A stretch of DNA of 64,000 bases from Micromonospora sp. WMMA1947. Its GTDB lineage: Bacteria; Actinomycetota; Actinomycetes; Mycobacteriales; Micromonosporaceae. How positions within the stretch are numbered: position 1 is the stretch's first letter; each line of letters starts with the position of its first letter. The stretch spans positions 4,111,001 to 4,175,000 of the forward strand of contig NZ_CP114909.1 of assembly GCF_027497355.1 (NCBI RefSeq). Direction: 5' to 3'. Of the stretch, positions 35,800-44,062 are shown in pieces. The translations under genes and the position numbers were made by a program. Below the pieces are notes generated by a model. That model saw only the letters and a program-made list of their open reading frames with translations. It had not been told where the DNA came from and made no database searches.

Positions 35800-37179
35800 A
35801 TGAGCGTTGTGGTCAAGCCGAGCGCCCCCGATCCCGATCGAGGTCGTAACGTCATCGAGGACGATTCCGCCCACATCTTCCGTCCCTGGGTCATCCAGGG
35901 GGGCTTCCAGCCGCTGGCTATCGCCGGGGGCGAGGGGTCCTGGGTCTGGGACTATCAGGGCAACCGCTTCCTCGACTTCTCCTCACAACTGGTCGTCGCT
36001 AACCTCGGTCACGGGCATCCGAAGGTGGTCGCCGCCATCAAGGCGCAGGCTGAGCAGCTGTGCCTGATCGCCCCCATGTTCACCACCGAAGCCCGGACCG
36101 AGGCAGCCCGGCTGATCGCGGAACTCGCGCCCGACGGCCTCAACCGGGTCCTGTTCACCACCAGCGGCAGCGAGGCCATCGAGAACGCGATCCGGATGGC
36201 GCGTCTGCACACCGGCAAACACAAGATCCTCTCCGCGTACCACTCGTTCCACGGCTCGACGAACACCGCCATCCAGATCACCGGCGATCCCCGCCGCTGG
36301 AGCACGGACACCGCCAGCGCGGGCGTGGCGCGCTTCTTCGGACCGTATCTGTACCGATCGCCCTTCCACGCCGACACCCCGCAGCAGGAGTGCGACCGCG
36401 CCCTGGCACATCTGGAGCAGGTCATCGTCCAGGAGGGTGCGAAGACTGTTGCCGCGGTGGTGCTGGAGACGGTGCCCGGCACCTCCGGAGGGGTCCTCGT
36501 ACCACCGGACGGTTACCTGGCCGGGGTACGGGACCTCTGCGACAGGTACGGCATCATGCTGATCTTCGACGAGATCATGGTCGGGTTCGGCCGTACCGGA
36601 CGATGGTTCGCCTTCGACCACTGGGGCGTCCGCCCCGATCTGGTGACCTTCGCCAAGGGCGTCAACTCCGGGTACGTGCCACTGGCGGGCGTGATCGTCG
36701 GCGATCACATCGTGGACACCTTCCGGCAGCGGCCGTACCCCGGCGGCGGCACCTACTCCGGGCACCCGCTGGCGTGCGCGAGCGCGGTCGCGGCGATCAC
36801 CGCGATGAAGGAGGAGGGCGTGGTGGAGCACGCGGCCTGGCTCGGGGAGAACGTGTTCGGCCCGCGACTGGCGGAGATCGCCGAGCGGCACCCGTCGGTA
36901 GGAGAGGTCCGCGGACTCGGCGCGATGTGGGCGATCGAGCTGGTCCGCAACCGGCAGACCCGCCGGATGTGGGTCGACTACGAGAAGCCCGACAGGCTGG
37001 CCCCGCACGCCATGCAGCTCTTCGGCGCCTGCCTGGCGCAGGGCCTGCTGCCCAACCTCTATTTGAACCGACTGCACGTCACGCCGCCCTGCACGATCAG
37101 CGCGGACGACGCCGAGGACGGGCTCGCCCGGATCGACCGGGCCCTCGCCATGGCGGACCAGCAGTACGAGCACGAGTGA
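35800..37179 (+). CDS. Class III aminotransferase (PLP-dependent)
   Basis: A 459-residue fold-type I aminotransferase of class III. Substrate/cofactor segments: TTSGSEAIENAIRMAR, YHSFHGSTNTAI, LIFDEIMVGFGRTGRWF (PLP-pyridine Asp) and the Schiff-base Lys in TFAKGVNSGYVPL, with GGTYSGHPLACASAVA after it. Closest in look to taurine/beta-alanine:pyruvate and omega-amino transaminases, which act on terminal or beta-amino groups. ATG 35800 is chosen because the shared promoter element ends there; the open frame upstream to 35626 has no similarity. First gene of the biosynthetic cluster and in the same direction as the NRPS. It could install an amine on the starter acid or on a keto intermediate; that is inference. 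Confidence 0.9.
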   Translation: MSVVVKPSAPDPDRGRNVIEDDSAHIFRPWVIQGGFQPLAIAGGEGSWVWDYQGNRFLDFSSQLVVANLGHGHPKVVAAIKAQAEQLCLIAPMFTTEARTEAARLIAELAPDGLNRVLFTTSGSEAIENAIRMARLHTGKHKILSAYHSFHGSTNTAIQITGDPRRWSTDTASAGVARFFGPYLYRSPFHADTPQQECDRALAHLEQVIVQEGAKTVAAVVLETVPGTSGGVLVPPDGYLAGVRDLCDRYGIMLIFDEIMVGFGRTGRWFAFDHWGVRPDLVTFAKGVNSGYVPLAGVIVGDHIVDTFRQRPYPGGGTYSGHPLACASAVAAITAMKEEGVVEHAAWLGENVFGPRLAEIAERHPSVGEVRGLGAMWAIELVRNRQTRRMWVDYEKPDRLAPHAMQLFGACLAQGLLPNLYLNRLHVTPPCTISADDAEDGLARIDRALAMADQQYEHE

Positions 37180-37234
37180 CCCGGGGCGCGACCGAGGGAC
37201 GAGGGTTGTTCCGGGCCGCGCCGGGAATCGACAC

Positions 37235-37272
37235 GGAGCAGGGGGAGCGCCACACAGCGCTCCCCCTGCTCC
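37235..37272. terminator. Bidirectional hairpin terminator
   Basis: GGAGCAGGGGGAGCGC (37235-37250) pairs perfectly with GCGCTCCCCCTGCTCC (37257-37272) around a CACACA loop: 16 base pairs between the convergent aminotransferase and SnoaL-like genes. Confidence 0.9.
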
Positions 37273-37282
37273 CTGACGAGGT

Positions 37283-38143
37283 CTAACGGGCCGGCGGGAT
37301 GATGCCGAACTGCGCCACCGCCGAATAGTCGAAGACGTCCCAGTGCTCGGCGATCCGTCCGTCCTCGATCCGCAGTAGGTCCGCGGTGTGCAGCTTCAGC
37401 TCGCGTCCGGAGGTGGCCTCCCGGCCGCGCCAGCGGGAGAAGAGCGCCACGAAGTCTTCCTGGACCAGAATGTGATCGATGGTGCCGGTCAGGTCAGGGG
37501 CGGCGACGAAGAGCCCGGCGAAGAACTGTTTCATGCCGGCGAGTCCTCTGCCGGACTGGGCCGCGAACCGGTTGTGCTGGATGTAGTCCGCGCGGTAGTG
37601 CGCGTCCGCGTACTCCAGGTTCTGCTTCTGCATCACCTCTTCCCATACCTTGAGCACCAACCGCAGGTTGTCCTGCTCGGCCGGTGACGCGTGCCAGTCC
37701 GGCTCGCTGGCCGGCTGCTCCTGGTCCGGCGGGGTGATGCCGAACGGCACCAGGGCCGAATAGTCGAAGACGCTCCAGTGCTCGGCGATCCGGTTGTCCC
37801 GGATCCGGTAGAGGTTGGCGGTCTGCGAGTTGAGTTCCTTGCCGGTACCCGCCATGTGGCCGTGCCAGGCCACGAAGACCATGGCCCGGTCGTTCTGCAC
37901 CACCATGTGCTCGATGGTGCCGGTGAGGTCTGGAAACATTGTCAGCATGGTGGACGCCCACTGACGTAGTCCCGAGATGCCGGGTGCGGCGCCGGGCTGG
38001 TGGTTGACGTAGTCGTCGGCGAAGAGCTGCTCGGCAAGATCGAACGCCTGGCCGTTGTATACCTCACGAAACAGTCGCTCAACGACGGCGGCGGTGGCCC
38101 CCGCATCGCCGCTGGGCAGCGGAGGGTCTTGTGTCGGGATCAT
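37283..38143 (-). CDS. Tandem SnoaL-like (NTF2-fold) protein
   Basis: A 286-residue protein made of two homologous NTF2-like/SnoaL-like domains, about 17-140 and 152-286. Each shows the same blocks: ADDYVNHQ / RADYIQHN, MFPDLTGTIEHMVVQND / AAPDLTGTIDHILVQED, FVAWHGHMAGTGKELNSQT / FSRWRGREATSGRELKLHT and RIAEHWSVFDYSALVPFGI / RIAEHWDVFDYSAVAQFGI. SnoaL-like proteins include polyketide cyclases, but also isomerases and hydrolases; the fused-dimer form is less usual. ATG 38143 has GAGAGGA upstream. It faces away from the aminotransferase and sits in the cluster, so it may shape or bind a biosynthetic intermediate; no specific reaction can be assigned. Confidence 0.82.
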   Translation of the reverse strand: MIPTQDPPLPSGDAGATAAVVERLFREVYNGQAFDLAEQLFADDYVNHQPGAAPGISGLRQWASTMLTMFPDLTGTIEHMVVQNDRAMVFVAWHGHMAGTGKELNSQTANLYRIRDNRIAEHWSVFDYSALVPFGITPPDQEQPASEPDWHASPAEQDNLRLVLKVWEEVMQKQNLEYADAHYRADYIQHNRFAAQSGRGLAGMKQFFAGLFVAAPDLTGTIDHILVQEDFVALFSRWRGREATSGRELKLHTADLLRIEDGRIAEHWDVFDYSAVAQFGIIPPAR

Positions 38144-38379
38144 GTCGTCCTCTCTATTCGTCGGGCCGCACCGGGAACTGACGATCCGGCTCGGCGCGAC
38201 GACGTCAGCGCCCGCCGCACCACTGGTCGCCGCGCGATGGCGGTCCGTGCCATTGGGCAATGGTGCGGCGCGGCTGCCGGGACCGGCAGCGCCCTTCGAC
38301 CCCTGAACGTGAGGTACCCGATCGGCCAGCACCGTGCGTTGACCGTGGGAAGGCGGCACGGTGGATCGGACGTCGGGGC

Positions 38380-38820
38380 TCAGCCCCGGGGACCGCCGAT
38401 CATCCCGATCGGGACCGTCCCGAGGCCCGCTTCGGCGAGATGGCGGAATGCGGGGCACTGGGTGAAGTCGTCCGCCGAGCATTCGAGGGCGTGCTCGATC
38501 AGTTCCTTGGCCGCGGCCGTCTCCCGTATCCGCCGTTCCAGCTCGGCATGATGTTCGGCCAGCAGCTTGCGCCGCATGACGCCGTTCGGCGCGGCGAGCA
38601 CCTCGCGGAGCTGATCCAGGCTGAGCCCGGCGGACTTGCCGCGCAGGATCAGCGTCACCCGAGCGATGTGCTCGTGGTGGTAGAGGCGCCGACCGTTAAC
38701 CCTGGCGGCCGGGGTGAGCAGACCCACCGCCTCCCAGTGCCGGAGCACATGGGTTGCCAACCTGAACCTCTCGGCCAACTGCCCAATGGTCATCATCTTC
38801 GGCGTGCCACTTGACTTCAT
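38380..38820 (-). CDS. MerR family transcriptional regulator
   Basis: A 146-residue MerR regulator with N-terminal winged helix (MTIGQLAERFRLATHVLRHWEAVGLLTP; LYHHEHIARVTLILRGKSAGLSLDQLREVL), a coiled-coil (LAEHHAELERRIRETAAAKELIEHAL) and a short C-terminal effector part with two Cys (CSADDFTQCPAFRH) that could bind metal or sense thiols. Start taken at ATG 38820 (MKSSGT); ATG 38790 is the alternative and gives the core. It is divergent from the thioredoxin-reductase-like gene over 78 bases. TCATG-TTGA-CATGA at 38817-38830 is a possible operator overlapping its own start. Confidence 0.87.
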   Translation of the reverse strand: MKSSGTPKMMTIGQLAERFRLATHVLRHWEAVGLLTPAARVNGRRLYHHEHIARVTLILRGKSAGLSLDQLREVLAAPNGVMRRKLLAEHHAELERRIRETAAAKELIEHALECSADDFTQCPAFRHLAEAGLGTVPIGMIGGPRG

Positions 38821-38898
38821 GTTGACATGAGATTCCAGAGTAGGAGGGCAGTCAAGCCGACAACGGAGAACAACACCGCTGTACGAGGAGGACACGCT

Positions 38899-39846
38899 GT
38901 GTTTGATGTGATCGTGATCGGTGGTGGACCCGCTGGTCTATCCGCTGCGCTGTGCCTCGGCAGGACACACCGGAGCACGCTCGTTCTCGACACCGACGAG
39001 GGGCGCAACGCCCCGGCGCAGAACGTCCACAACTTCTTCACACAGGACGGCACGCCGCCGACCGAGATCCGGCGCGTCGGCGCCGAGCAGCTCGGTCATT
39101 ACCCGAGCGTACGGCTGCGGGTGGCCGGGGTCTCGGGAGTTGAGCGGAACGGAGCCGAGGCTTTCGCCGTCGCCCTTGCTGACGGTAAGGTCGAACACGG
39201 GCGTCGACTGCTGCTGGCCACCGGGCTCGCCGACGAACTGCCCGCGATCGACGGCATCGCGCCGCTGTGGGGACGCTCCGCGTTCCACTGCCCCTACTGC
39301 CACGGGTACGAGATCAGCGGTCGACCCATCGCCGTGGTCGGAGCCACCCCGGACCGGGTGCGGCTGGCCGTGCACCTGAGCCGTTTCACCGACGACGTCG
39401 TCCTCTGCACCGACGGCCCGGCCGAGTGGCCGCCGCCGATTGCCGGCGCTCTGGAGAAGGCCGGTGTCGACGTCCGCACCGAACGGGTCACCGCGGTCCA
39501 CGCGGAAGGCCCGGACCTGCGCGCGATCCGGTTCGAGACCGGCCCGGAGCTGGAGCGGTCGGCAATGTTCATCAAGACCGTCCTGCGGCAGCGCTCCCCG
39601 ATCGCCGCGCAGCTCGGCTGCGCCATCTTCCCAGACAGCGCGGTCGAGGTGAACGAATTCGGCCAGACCAGCGTTCCCGGCGTCTACGCCGCGGGCGACA
39701 TGGCCCGGCGTTCCACCGTCCCGATGCCGGTCTCCGCGGTGATCGTCGCGGCGGCCAGCGGCACGATCGCCGCCGGGATCATCGACCAGGACCTGCTCAG
39801 CGTCGAATTCGACCTGCCCAACCCGTTCGCCAACGCCCGGAGCTGA
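38899..39846 (+). CDS. Thioredoxin-reductase-like FAD oxidoreductase with CxxC
   Basis: A 315-residue two-dinucleotide-domain flavoprotein. FAD motif DVIVIGGGPAGLSAA is at 3-17, the redox-active cysteines are in HCPYCHGYE (about 132-140), the NADPH-side motif VVGATPDRVRLAVHL is weak (GxGxxA not clear), and the C-terminal FAD motif VYAAGDMA is intact. This shape is shared with bacterial thioredoxin reductases and with the dithiol oxidases of natural-product clusters (GliT, HlmI, DepH families) that close disulfides. GTG 38899 is supported by AGGAGG (38886-38891) 7 bases upstream. It is divergent from MerR and followed after 5 bases by the MFS exporter, which suggests a MerR-controlled redox/self-protection unit. 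Confidence 0.87.
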   Translation: MFDVIVIGGGPAGLSAALCLGRTHRSTLVLDTDEGRNAPAQNVHNFFTQDGTPPTEIRRVGAEQLGHYPSVRLRVAGVSGVERNGAEAFAVALADGKVEHGRRLLLATGLADELPAIDGIAPLWGRSAFHCPYCHGYEISGRPIAVVGATPDRVRLAVHLSRFTDDVVLCTDGPAEWPPPIAGALEKAGVDVRTERVTAVHAEGPDLRAIRFETGPELERSAMFIKTVLRQRSPIAAQLGCAIFPDSAVEVNEFGQTSVPGVYAAGDMARRSTVPMPVSAVIVAAASGTIAAGIIDQDLLSVEFDLPNPFANARS

Positions 39847-39851
39847 TCACC

Positions 39852-41360
39852 GTGACCCGAGAAGAGACCGCGTCGCCTCCGAGCGACATGGTGGGAGACC
39901 AGGGCGCCGGAGCCGGCCGTAGCAACGTTCCGCTGGCCGTGATCGGTCTCGCGCTCGGCATCCTGGTCTCGGTGCTGGACCAGACGGTGGTGTCGATCGC
40001 CCTGCCCAACATTGCCGGCGACCTCGGCGGTATCGACAACATCAGTTGGGTGGTCACCGCGTACGTGCTGGCGTCCACGGCCACCGGCACCCTGTACGGC
40101 CGACTCAGCGACCGGTTCGGCCGCCGAGGCACGTTCATAATCGCGATGCTCGTCTTCACTGTGGCGTCGGCGCTCTGCGCGTTGGCCGACACCATGGGCC
40201 AGTTGATCGTGTACCGCGCCGTGCAGGGGGTGGGCGCCGGCGCGCTGTTCGCGATCCCCACCATCGCGCTCTCCGAACTGGTGAAGCCGGAGAGCCGAGG
40301 ACGGATGCAGGGCGCGGTCGGTGCCCTGTTCGCCATCGCCAGCCTGGCCGGCCCGCTCGTCGGCGGCGCGCTCACGGATGCGGCCGGATGGCGGTGGATC
40401 TTCTACATCAACCTGCCGCTGGGCGTGCTCTCGATGCTGCTGGTGGCCTTCGCTCTGCGGCTGCCCCGGCCGACCAGCCGGCCGAGCATCGACTTCCTGG
40501 GCTCCGCGCTCCTGGTCGGCGCCGTCGTGGCGCTGCTGTTGACCACCGAATGGGGCGGTCGTACCTACGACTGGCTGTCCGGCACGATTCTGAGCCTGGC
40601 GGTCGGCGCGGCGGCGCTGTTCGCGCTGTTCGTCTTCTGGGAGCGGCGGGCGGTATCTCCGGTCGTGCCGATGCGTCTGTTCAGCAACCCGACCGTCCGG
40701 CTCATCCTGCCGGCCACGGCCGTGCTCGGCGCGCTGCTCTACGGATCGATCGTCTTCCTGCCGACCTATCTGCAGAGCGCGTTCGACATCAGCGCCACCG
40801 TGGCCGGGCTCGGCATCAACCCGTACATGCTGACCTTCGTGGTGGCCTCTTTCCTCTCAGGGAGCCGGGTCAGCGCCAACGGCAACGCACGTCCGTTCCT
40901 GATCGCCGGCCCGATCGCCATCGCCGTCGGCTTCGGGCTGCTGAGCCTGCTCGACGCCGACAGCAACTACGGCATGGTCGTCGTCGCGCTGCTCGTCATG
41001 GGCGTCGGCGTCGGCTTCATCATGCAGCTGCTCGTCACGGTCGCGCAGAACGCCGTGCAGCCCGCGGACCTTGCCGCCACGTCGGCGGCGATCCTCTCCA
41101 TCCGGGGTCTCGGCATGTCCCTCGGCGTGGCGCTCTTCGGCAACCTGCTCAGCCGCCAACTCGGCCCGGACGCGCAGGCGGGCCCGGAAGTGGCCAACGC
41201 CATCCCCGACGTGATGGTGTGGGGCATCCCGCTGGCGCTGCTGCTGCTCGCGCTGACCGTGGCGGTGCCGGCCAAGACACTCGGCAGCAAGTCCATGCCG
41301 GCCGACGCAGGGCCCGCCGGGCCCGCCGACGCCGACGCGGACGTCCCGGCACGTGGCTGA
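39852..41360 (+). CDS. MFS drug exporter (DHA2/EmrB-QacA type)
   Basis: A 502-residue 14-span drug:H+ antiporter. Motif A GRLSDRFGRRG follows the second span, motif D1 (VSVLDQTVVSIALPNI) is in the first, and antiporter motif C is recognisable as GPLVGGALTDAAGWRWIFYINLPLG. It starts with GTG 39852, five bases after the flavoprotein stop, so the two are co-transcribed. It probably exports the cluster product. A Ala/Asp-rich tail of about 25 residues ends the protein and a 13-base-pair hairpin follows. Confidence 0.93.
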   Translation: MTREETASPPSDMVGDQGAGAGRSNVPLAVIGLALGILVSVLDQTVVSIALPNIAGDLGGIDNISWVVTAYVLASTATGTLYGRLSDRFGRRGTFIIAMLVFTVASALCALADTMGQLIVYRAVQGVGAGALFAIPTIALSELVKPESRGRMQGAVGALFAIASLAGPLVGGALTDAAGWRWIFYINLPLGVLSMLLVAFALRLPRPTSRPSIDFLGSALLVGAVVALLLTTEWGGRTYDWLSGTILSLAVGAAALFALFVFWERRAVSPVVPMRLFSNPTVRLILPATAVLGALLYGSIVFLPTYLQSAFDISATVAGLGINPYMLTFVVASFLSGSRVSANGNARPFLIAGPIAIAVGFGLLSLLDADSNYGMVVVALLVMGVGVGFIMQLLVTVAQNAVQPADLAATSAAILSIRGLGMSLGVALFGNLLSRQLGPDAQAGPEVANAIPDVMVWGIPLALLLLALTVAVPAKTLGSKSMPADAGPAGPADADADVPARG

Positions 41361-41396
41361 CCCGTACGGCCGTCGGCTGCACCATCCCGGAGCTGT

Positions 41397-41429
41397 CTCC
41401 CGCCGCGACCCCGTTCGTCGCGGCGGGAG
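41397..41429 (+). terminator. Hairpin after the MFS gene
   Basis: CTCCCGCCGCGAC (41397-41409) pairs perfectly with GTCGCGGCGGGAG (41417-41429) around a 7-base loop, 36 bases after the exporter stop. Confidence 0.85.
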
Positions 41430-41513
41430 GCAGATCGCGAGCTGTCCAGGTGACCGGGCCCGACCCGGGGACCAGCCATCTCGGGCGGCGCGTCGATGTA
41501 CCCGTTCTGGTTA

Positions 41514-41561
41514 CCCGATCGGCGCTGGGAACGACTGGACTGGCTCCGTAGCGTCACCGAC
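41514..41561 (+). promoter_or_regulatory. Shared cluster promoter/operator, copy 2
   Basis: CCCGATCGGCGCTGGGAACG (41514-41533) is identical to copy 1 at 35752, and TCCGTAGCGTCA (41545-41556) differs from copy 1 by one base. GGGAAC (41527-41532) and CGTA (41547-41550) are again 14 bases apart, and the ATG again lies 48 bases from the first C. The bases between are not conserved, so selection on two boxes is likely. Confidence 0.65.
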
Positions 41562-43535
41562 ATGACCACACTGGACGCACCTCCGCTGCCCACCGAGACC
41601 GTCACCACCACGGCGTTCGACCTCGTCGATCTGCCTGCCGACGCGGGCCGGGTGGCGCTGGTCCGGCTGGACAACGGCGACTCACCCGGCCCGGCGATGC
41701 GTCCCACCACCTTCGGTCCGCAAAGCCTGGCCAATCTCGAACAGACCCTGGACACGTTGGCGGCGATGGCGGTAGCGGGCGAGATAGCCGCGGTGGCGCT
41801 CACTGGGAAGGCGATGATGTTCGCCACCGGGGCGGACCTGGCCATGGTGCCGACCGTCACCACGCACGAGCAGGCGCTGGAGACCATCCGGCACGGCCAG
41901 ACACTGTTCCGGCGTCTCGGCGACCTCGGCGTTCCGAGCTTCGCGTTCATCAACGGTCTGGCCATCGGAGGCGGCTTGGAGCTGTCCCTGCACTGCACCT
42001 ACCGGACCGTCTCCGAGTCGGCACCCGCCCTCGGGCTGCCCGAGTGCGCGCTCGGCCTGGTGCCCGGTTGGGGTGGCACCCGGCTGCTCCCACACCTGAT
42101 CGGACCGGAGGGGGCCGTACGGGTCATCGTGACGGATCCCCTGCAGGACCGCCGACTTCTCGACCCGCGGACCGCGCACGCCCTCGGCGTCGTCGACGCG
42201 GTGCTGCCCGCCGCCGACTTCGTCGGTGCCTCTCTCGGCTGGGCGGCCGAGGTGTTGCGGGGACGGACGGCGGTGCCACGGCGCGCGCCAGCGCCGGCGG
42301 AGGCATGGGAAGCCGCCGTCGCACAGGGCCACGATTTCCTCGGCGCTCGCCGGGGCGCCACGGCGGCGGCGGGCCGCGCGCTCGACCTCATCGCGCTGGC
42401 CGAGAAGACCCCCGCGGACGAGGCTTTCGCCGCCGCTGCCGGGACGACCGCCGAGTTGCTGATGACCGACGAGTTCCGGGCCGCCCTCTATGCGGTCGGT
42501 CTGGTGCGGGCCGCGACGGGACCCGCCCTCGACGGTCGACTGCCGACCCCCATCCGGCGCGTGGGCGTGCTCGGTACCGGCGTCGGGGCGGCCCGGCTCG
42601 CTGCTCTCTGCGCGCGGCGCCTGCAGGTGCCGGTGGTGATCTGCGGTGCCGACGAGGTCGCGGCCGAGGGTGCTTTGCGGCAGGCCGGCGAACTGGTCAC
42701 GGCACACGTCGGGGCGGACCGTGCAGGCACCAGTTCCGCAGCGCGCCAGCGCGCACTGCTCAGCAGCGGCGACGTGAGGGCTCTCGCCGGCGCGGACGTG
42801 GTGCTGGAGTGCCTGGATGACCCGGCCGCCGTAGGCGGCCTCCTGGCTGCGGCGGAGGAGGCGCTCGGTGATGCCGGCGTGTTGGTCAGCACGACGGGAG
42901 CCGTCCGGGTGGCCGACCTGGCTGGGGGCTTGCAGCGTCCACAGCGGCTGGTGGCCATTCGGCTGGTGCCACCGGTGGACACCTCCGGTCTGGTCGAGGT
43001 CGCCCGAGGCGACCTGACAGACGACGCAACCGAAGCCGCGGTACGGACGCTGGCACGCCGGCTGGGCAAGGTGCCGGTGCGGGTCGGCGATACGGCGGGT
43101 GGTGTCGTCGTACGCCTGCTCACCCGCCTGGTGATCGCGTCGCTGGCGGCGGCCGGCGGCGCGGCGCGGGCCGACGCGGCGCTGGGTCCCCTGGGGCTGC
43201 CCGCACCGGTGGCCGTGCTGGCCGACCTCGTCGGGGTGGAACTGCCGGCCGAGGTGGCCGACGCCCCCCGGGGCTCCGGTGACAAGGTGCGGCGAAGCGT
43301 CGCGGTCGCGCTCGCCGAGGAGGTGCACGCGATGCTCGCCGAGGGAATCGTCGGTACTCCGACGGACGTGGACAGGTGCCTGCTGCTCGGCGCGGGCTGG
43401 CCCACGCACCTTGGCGGACTCACGCCGTACCTGGATCGCGTCGGAGCGTCCGCGCAGGCGCACGGCGAGCCGTTCCTCCCGCCCGGCGTGGCGAGCCGAC
43501 CCCGGTCGGATGCCGACGCATCGGCGTCACGGTGA
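41562..43535 (+). CDS. Crotonase / 3-hydroxyacyl-CoA dehydrogenase fusion, FadB-like
   Basis: A 657-residue fusion. The crotonase half (about 20-290) has the oxyanion segment GLAIGGGLELSLHC and both catalytic Glu equivalents (GGGLELS and GLPECALGLVPGWGGT). The dehydrogenase half starts with a weak Rossmann motif VGVLGTGVGAARLAALCA (about 345) and in place of the usual HFFNP-type block has AIRLVPP followed by GLVEVARG, so the catalytic His is Arg while the Glu of its dyad is kept. The enzyme may therefore hydrate or isomerise an acyl thioester without normal 3-hydroxyacyl oxidation. Start ATG 41562 is fixed by the shared promoter. It overlaps the next gene by 4 bases. A role in tailoring the acyl starter is inference. 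Confidence 0.85.
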   Translation: MTTLDAPPLPTETVTTTAFDLVDLPADAGRVALVRLDNGDSPGPAMRPTTFGPQSLANLEQTLDTLAAMAVAGEIAAVALTGKAMMFATGADLAMVPTVTTHEQALETIRHGQTLFRRLGDLGVPSFAFINGLAIGGGLELSLHCTYRTVSESAPALGLPECALGLVPGWGGTRLLPHLIGPEGAVRVIVTDPLQDRRLLDPRTAHALGVVDAVLPAADFVGASLGWAAEVLRGRTAVPRRAPAPAEAWEAAVAQGHDFLGARRGATAAAGRALDLIALAEKTPADEAFAAAAGTTAELLMTDEFRAALYAVGLVRAATGPALDGRLPTPIRRVGVLGTGVGAARLAALCARRLQVPVVICGADEVAAEGALRQAGELVTAHVGADRAGTSSAARQRALLSSGDVRALAGADVVLECLDDPAAVGGLLAAAEEALGDAGVLVSTTGAVRVADLAGGLQRPQRLVAIRLVPPVDTSGLVEVARGDLTDDATEAAVRTLARRLGKVPVRVGDTAGGVVVRLLTRLVIASLAAAGGAARADAALGPLGLPAPVAVLADLVGVELPAEVADAPRGSGDKVRRSVAVALAEEVHAMLAEGIVGTPTDVDRCLLLGAGWPTHLGGLTPYLDRVGASAQAHGEPFLPPGVASRPRSDADASASR

Positions 43536-44062
43536 AGCGCCTCGGTACGTCCGGCGGTCCGGTCCCGGGCGCCGGTGCGCGCGGCGGTGGGGACGGGACC
43601 GCTCCGATGCGGGGTGCCACCGCCGGTTCCCCGTCGTCGCGGGCACGCGCGATCCGCGTCTTTCTCCGCCACCTGCTTGAGATGCTCGTCGCGATGGTTG
43701 CCGGCATGGTGGCGTTGGGTGCCGTCTGGTCTTTCGTCCTTGCCAGGCTGGGCTGGACGCCGTTGGACGAACTCCCGCTGCTGGCAGCGCTGGTGATGGC
43801 CATCGACATGACGATCGGCATGACCGTCGCGATGCGGTACCGCGGACACGGCTGGCCGGCGATCGCCGAAATGGCCGTCGCGATGTACCTCCCGTTCGCG
43901 CTGCTGGCCGGTCCGTACCTCCTGGGCCTGCTGGTGGCCAACACGATGCTGATGTTCGGCCACCTGCTGATGGTGGTGGCCATGGTCGCCGTCATGCTGC
44001 GGCGTCGCGCCGAGTTCGTCGTCCGGCACGACGCCGTCGGTGCCCGCGCGGCGCGCGATTAG
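43532..44062 (+). CDS. Small integral membrane protein, unknown family
   Basis: A 176-residue protein that starts with GTG overlapping the crotonase-fusion stop (GTGA), so it is translationally coupled. After a Gly/Pro-rich N-terminus of about 38 residues come four hydrophobic spans (LLEMLVAMVAGMVALGAVWSF; ELPLLAALVMAIDMTIGMTVA; IAEMAVAMYLPFALLAGPYL; LLVANTMLMFGHLLMVVAMVAVML) unusually rich in Met. I do not recognise a family with a known function. Its place suggests a role in export or immunity of the product. Its stop overlaps that of the convergent hydrolase gene. Confidence 0.72.
   Translation: MKRLGTSGGPVPGAGARGGGDGTAPMRGATAGSPSSRARAIRVFLRHLLEMLVAMVAGMVALGAVWSFVLARLGWTPLDELPLLAALVMAIDMTIGMTVAMRYRGHGWPAIAEMAVAMYLPFALLAGPYLLGLLVANTMLMFGHLLMVVAMVAVMLRRRAEFVVRHDAVGARAARD

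Noticed and set aside
38316..38326. A third copy of the cluster promoter 20-mer
   Set aside because: Only ACCCGATCGGC (11 bases, partly a palindrome) matches, the GGGAAC/CGTA boxes are missing, and it is not at a suitable distance from a gene on that strand.
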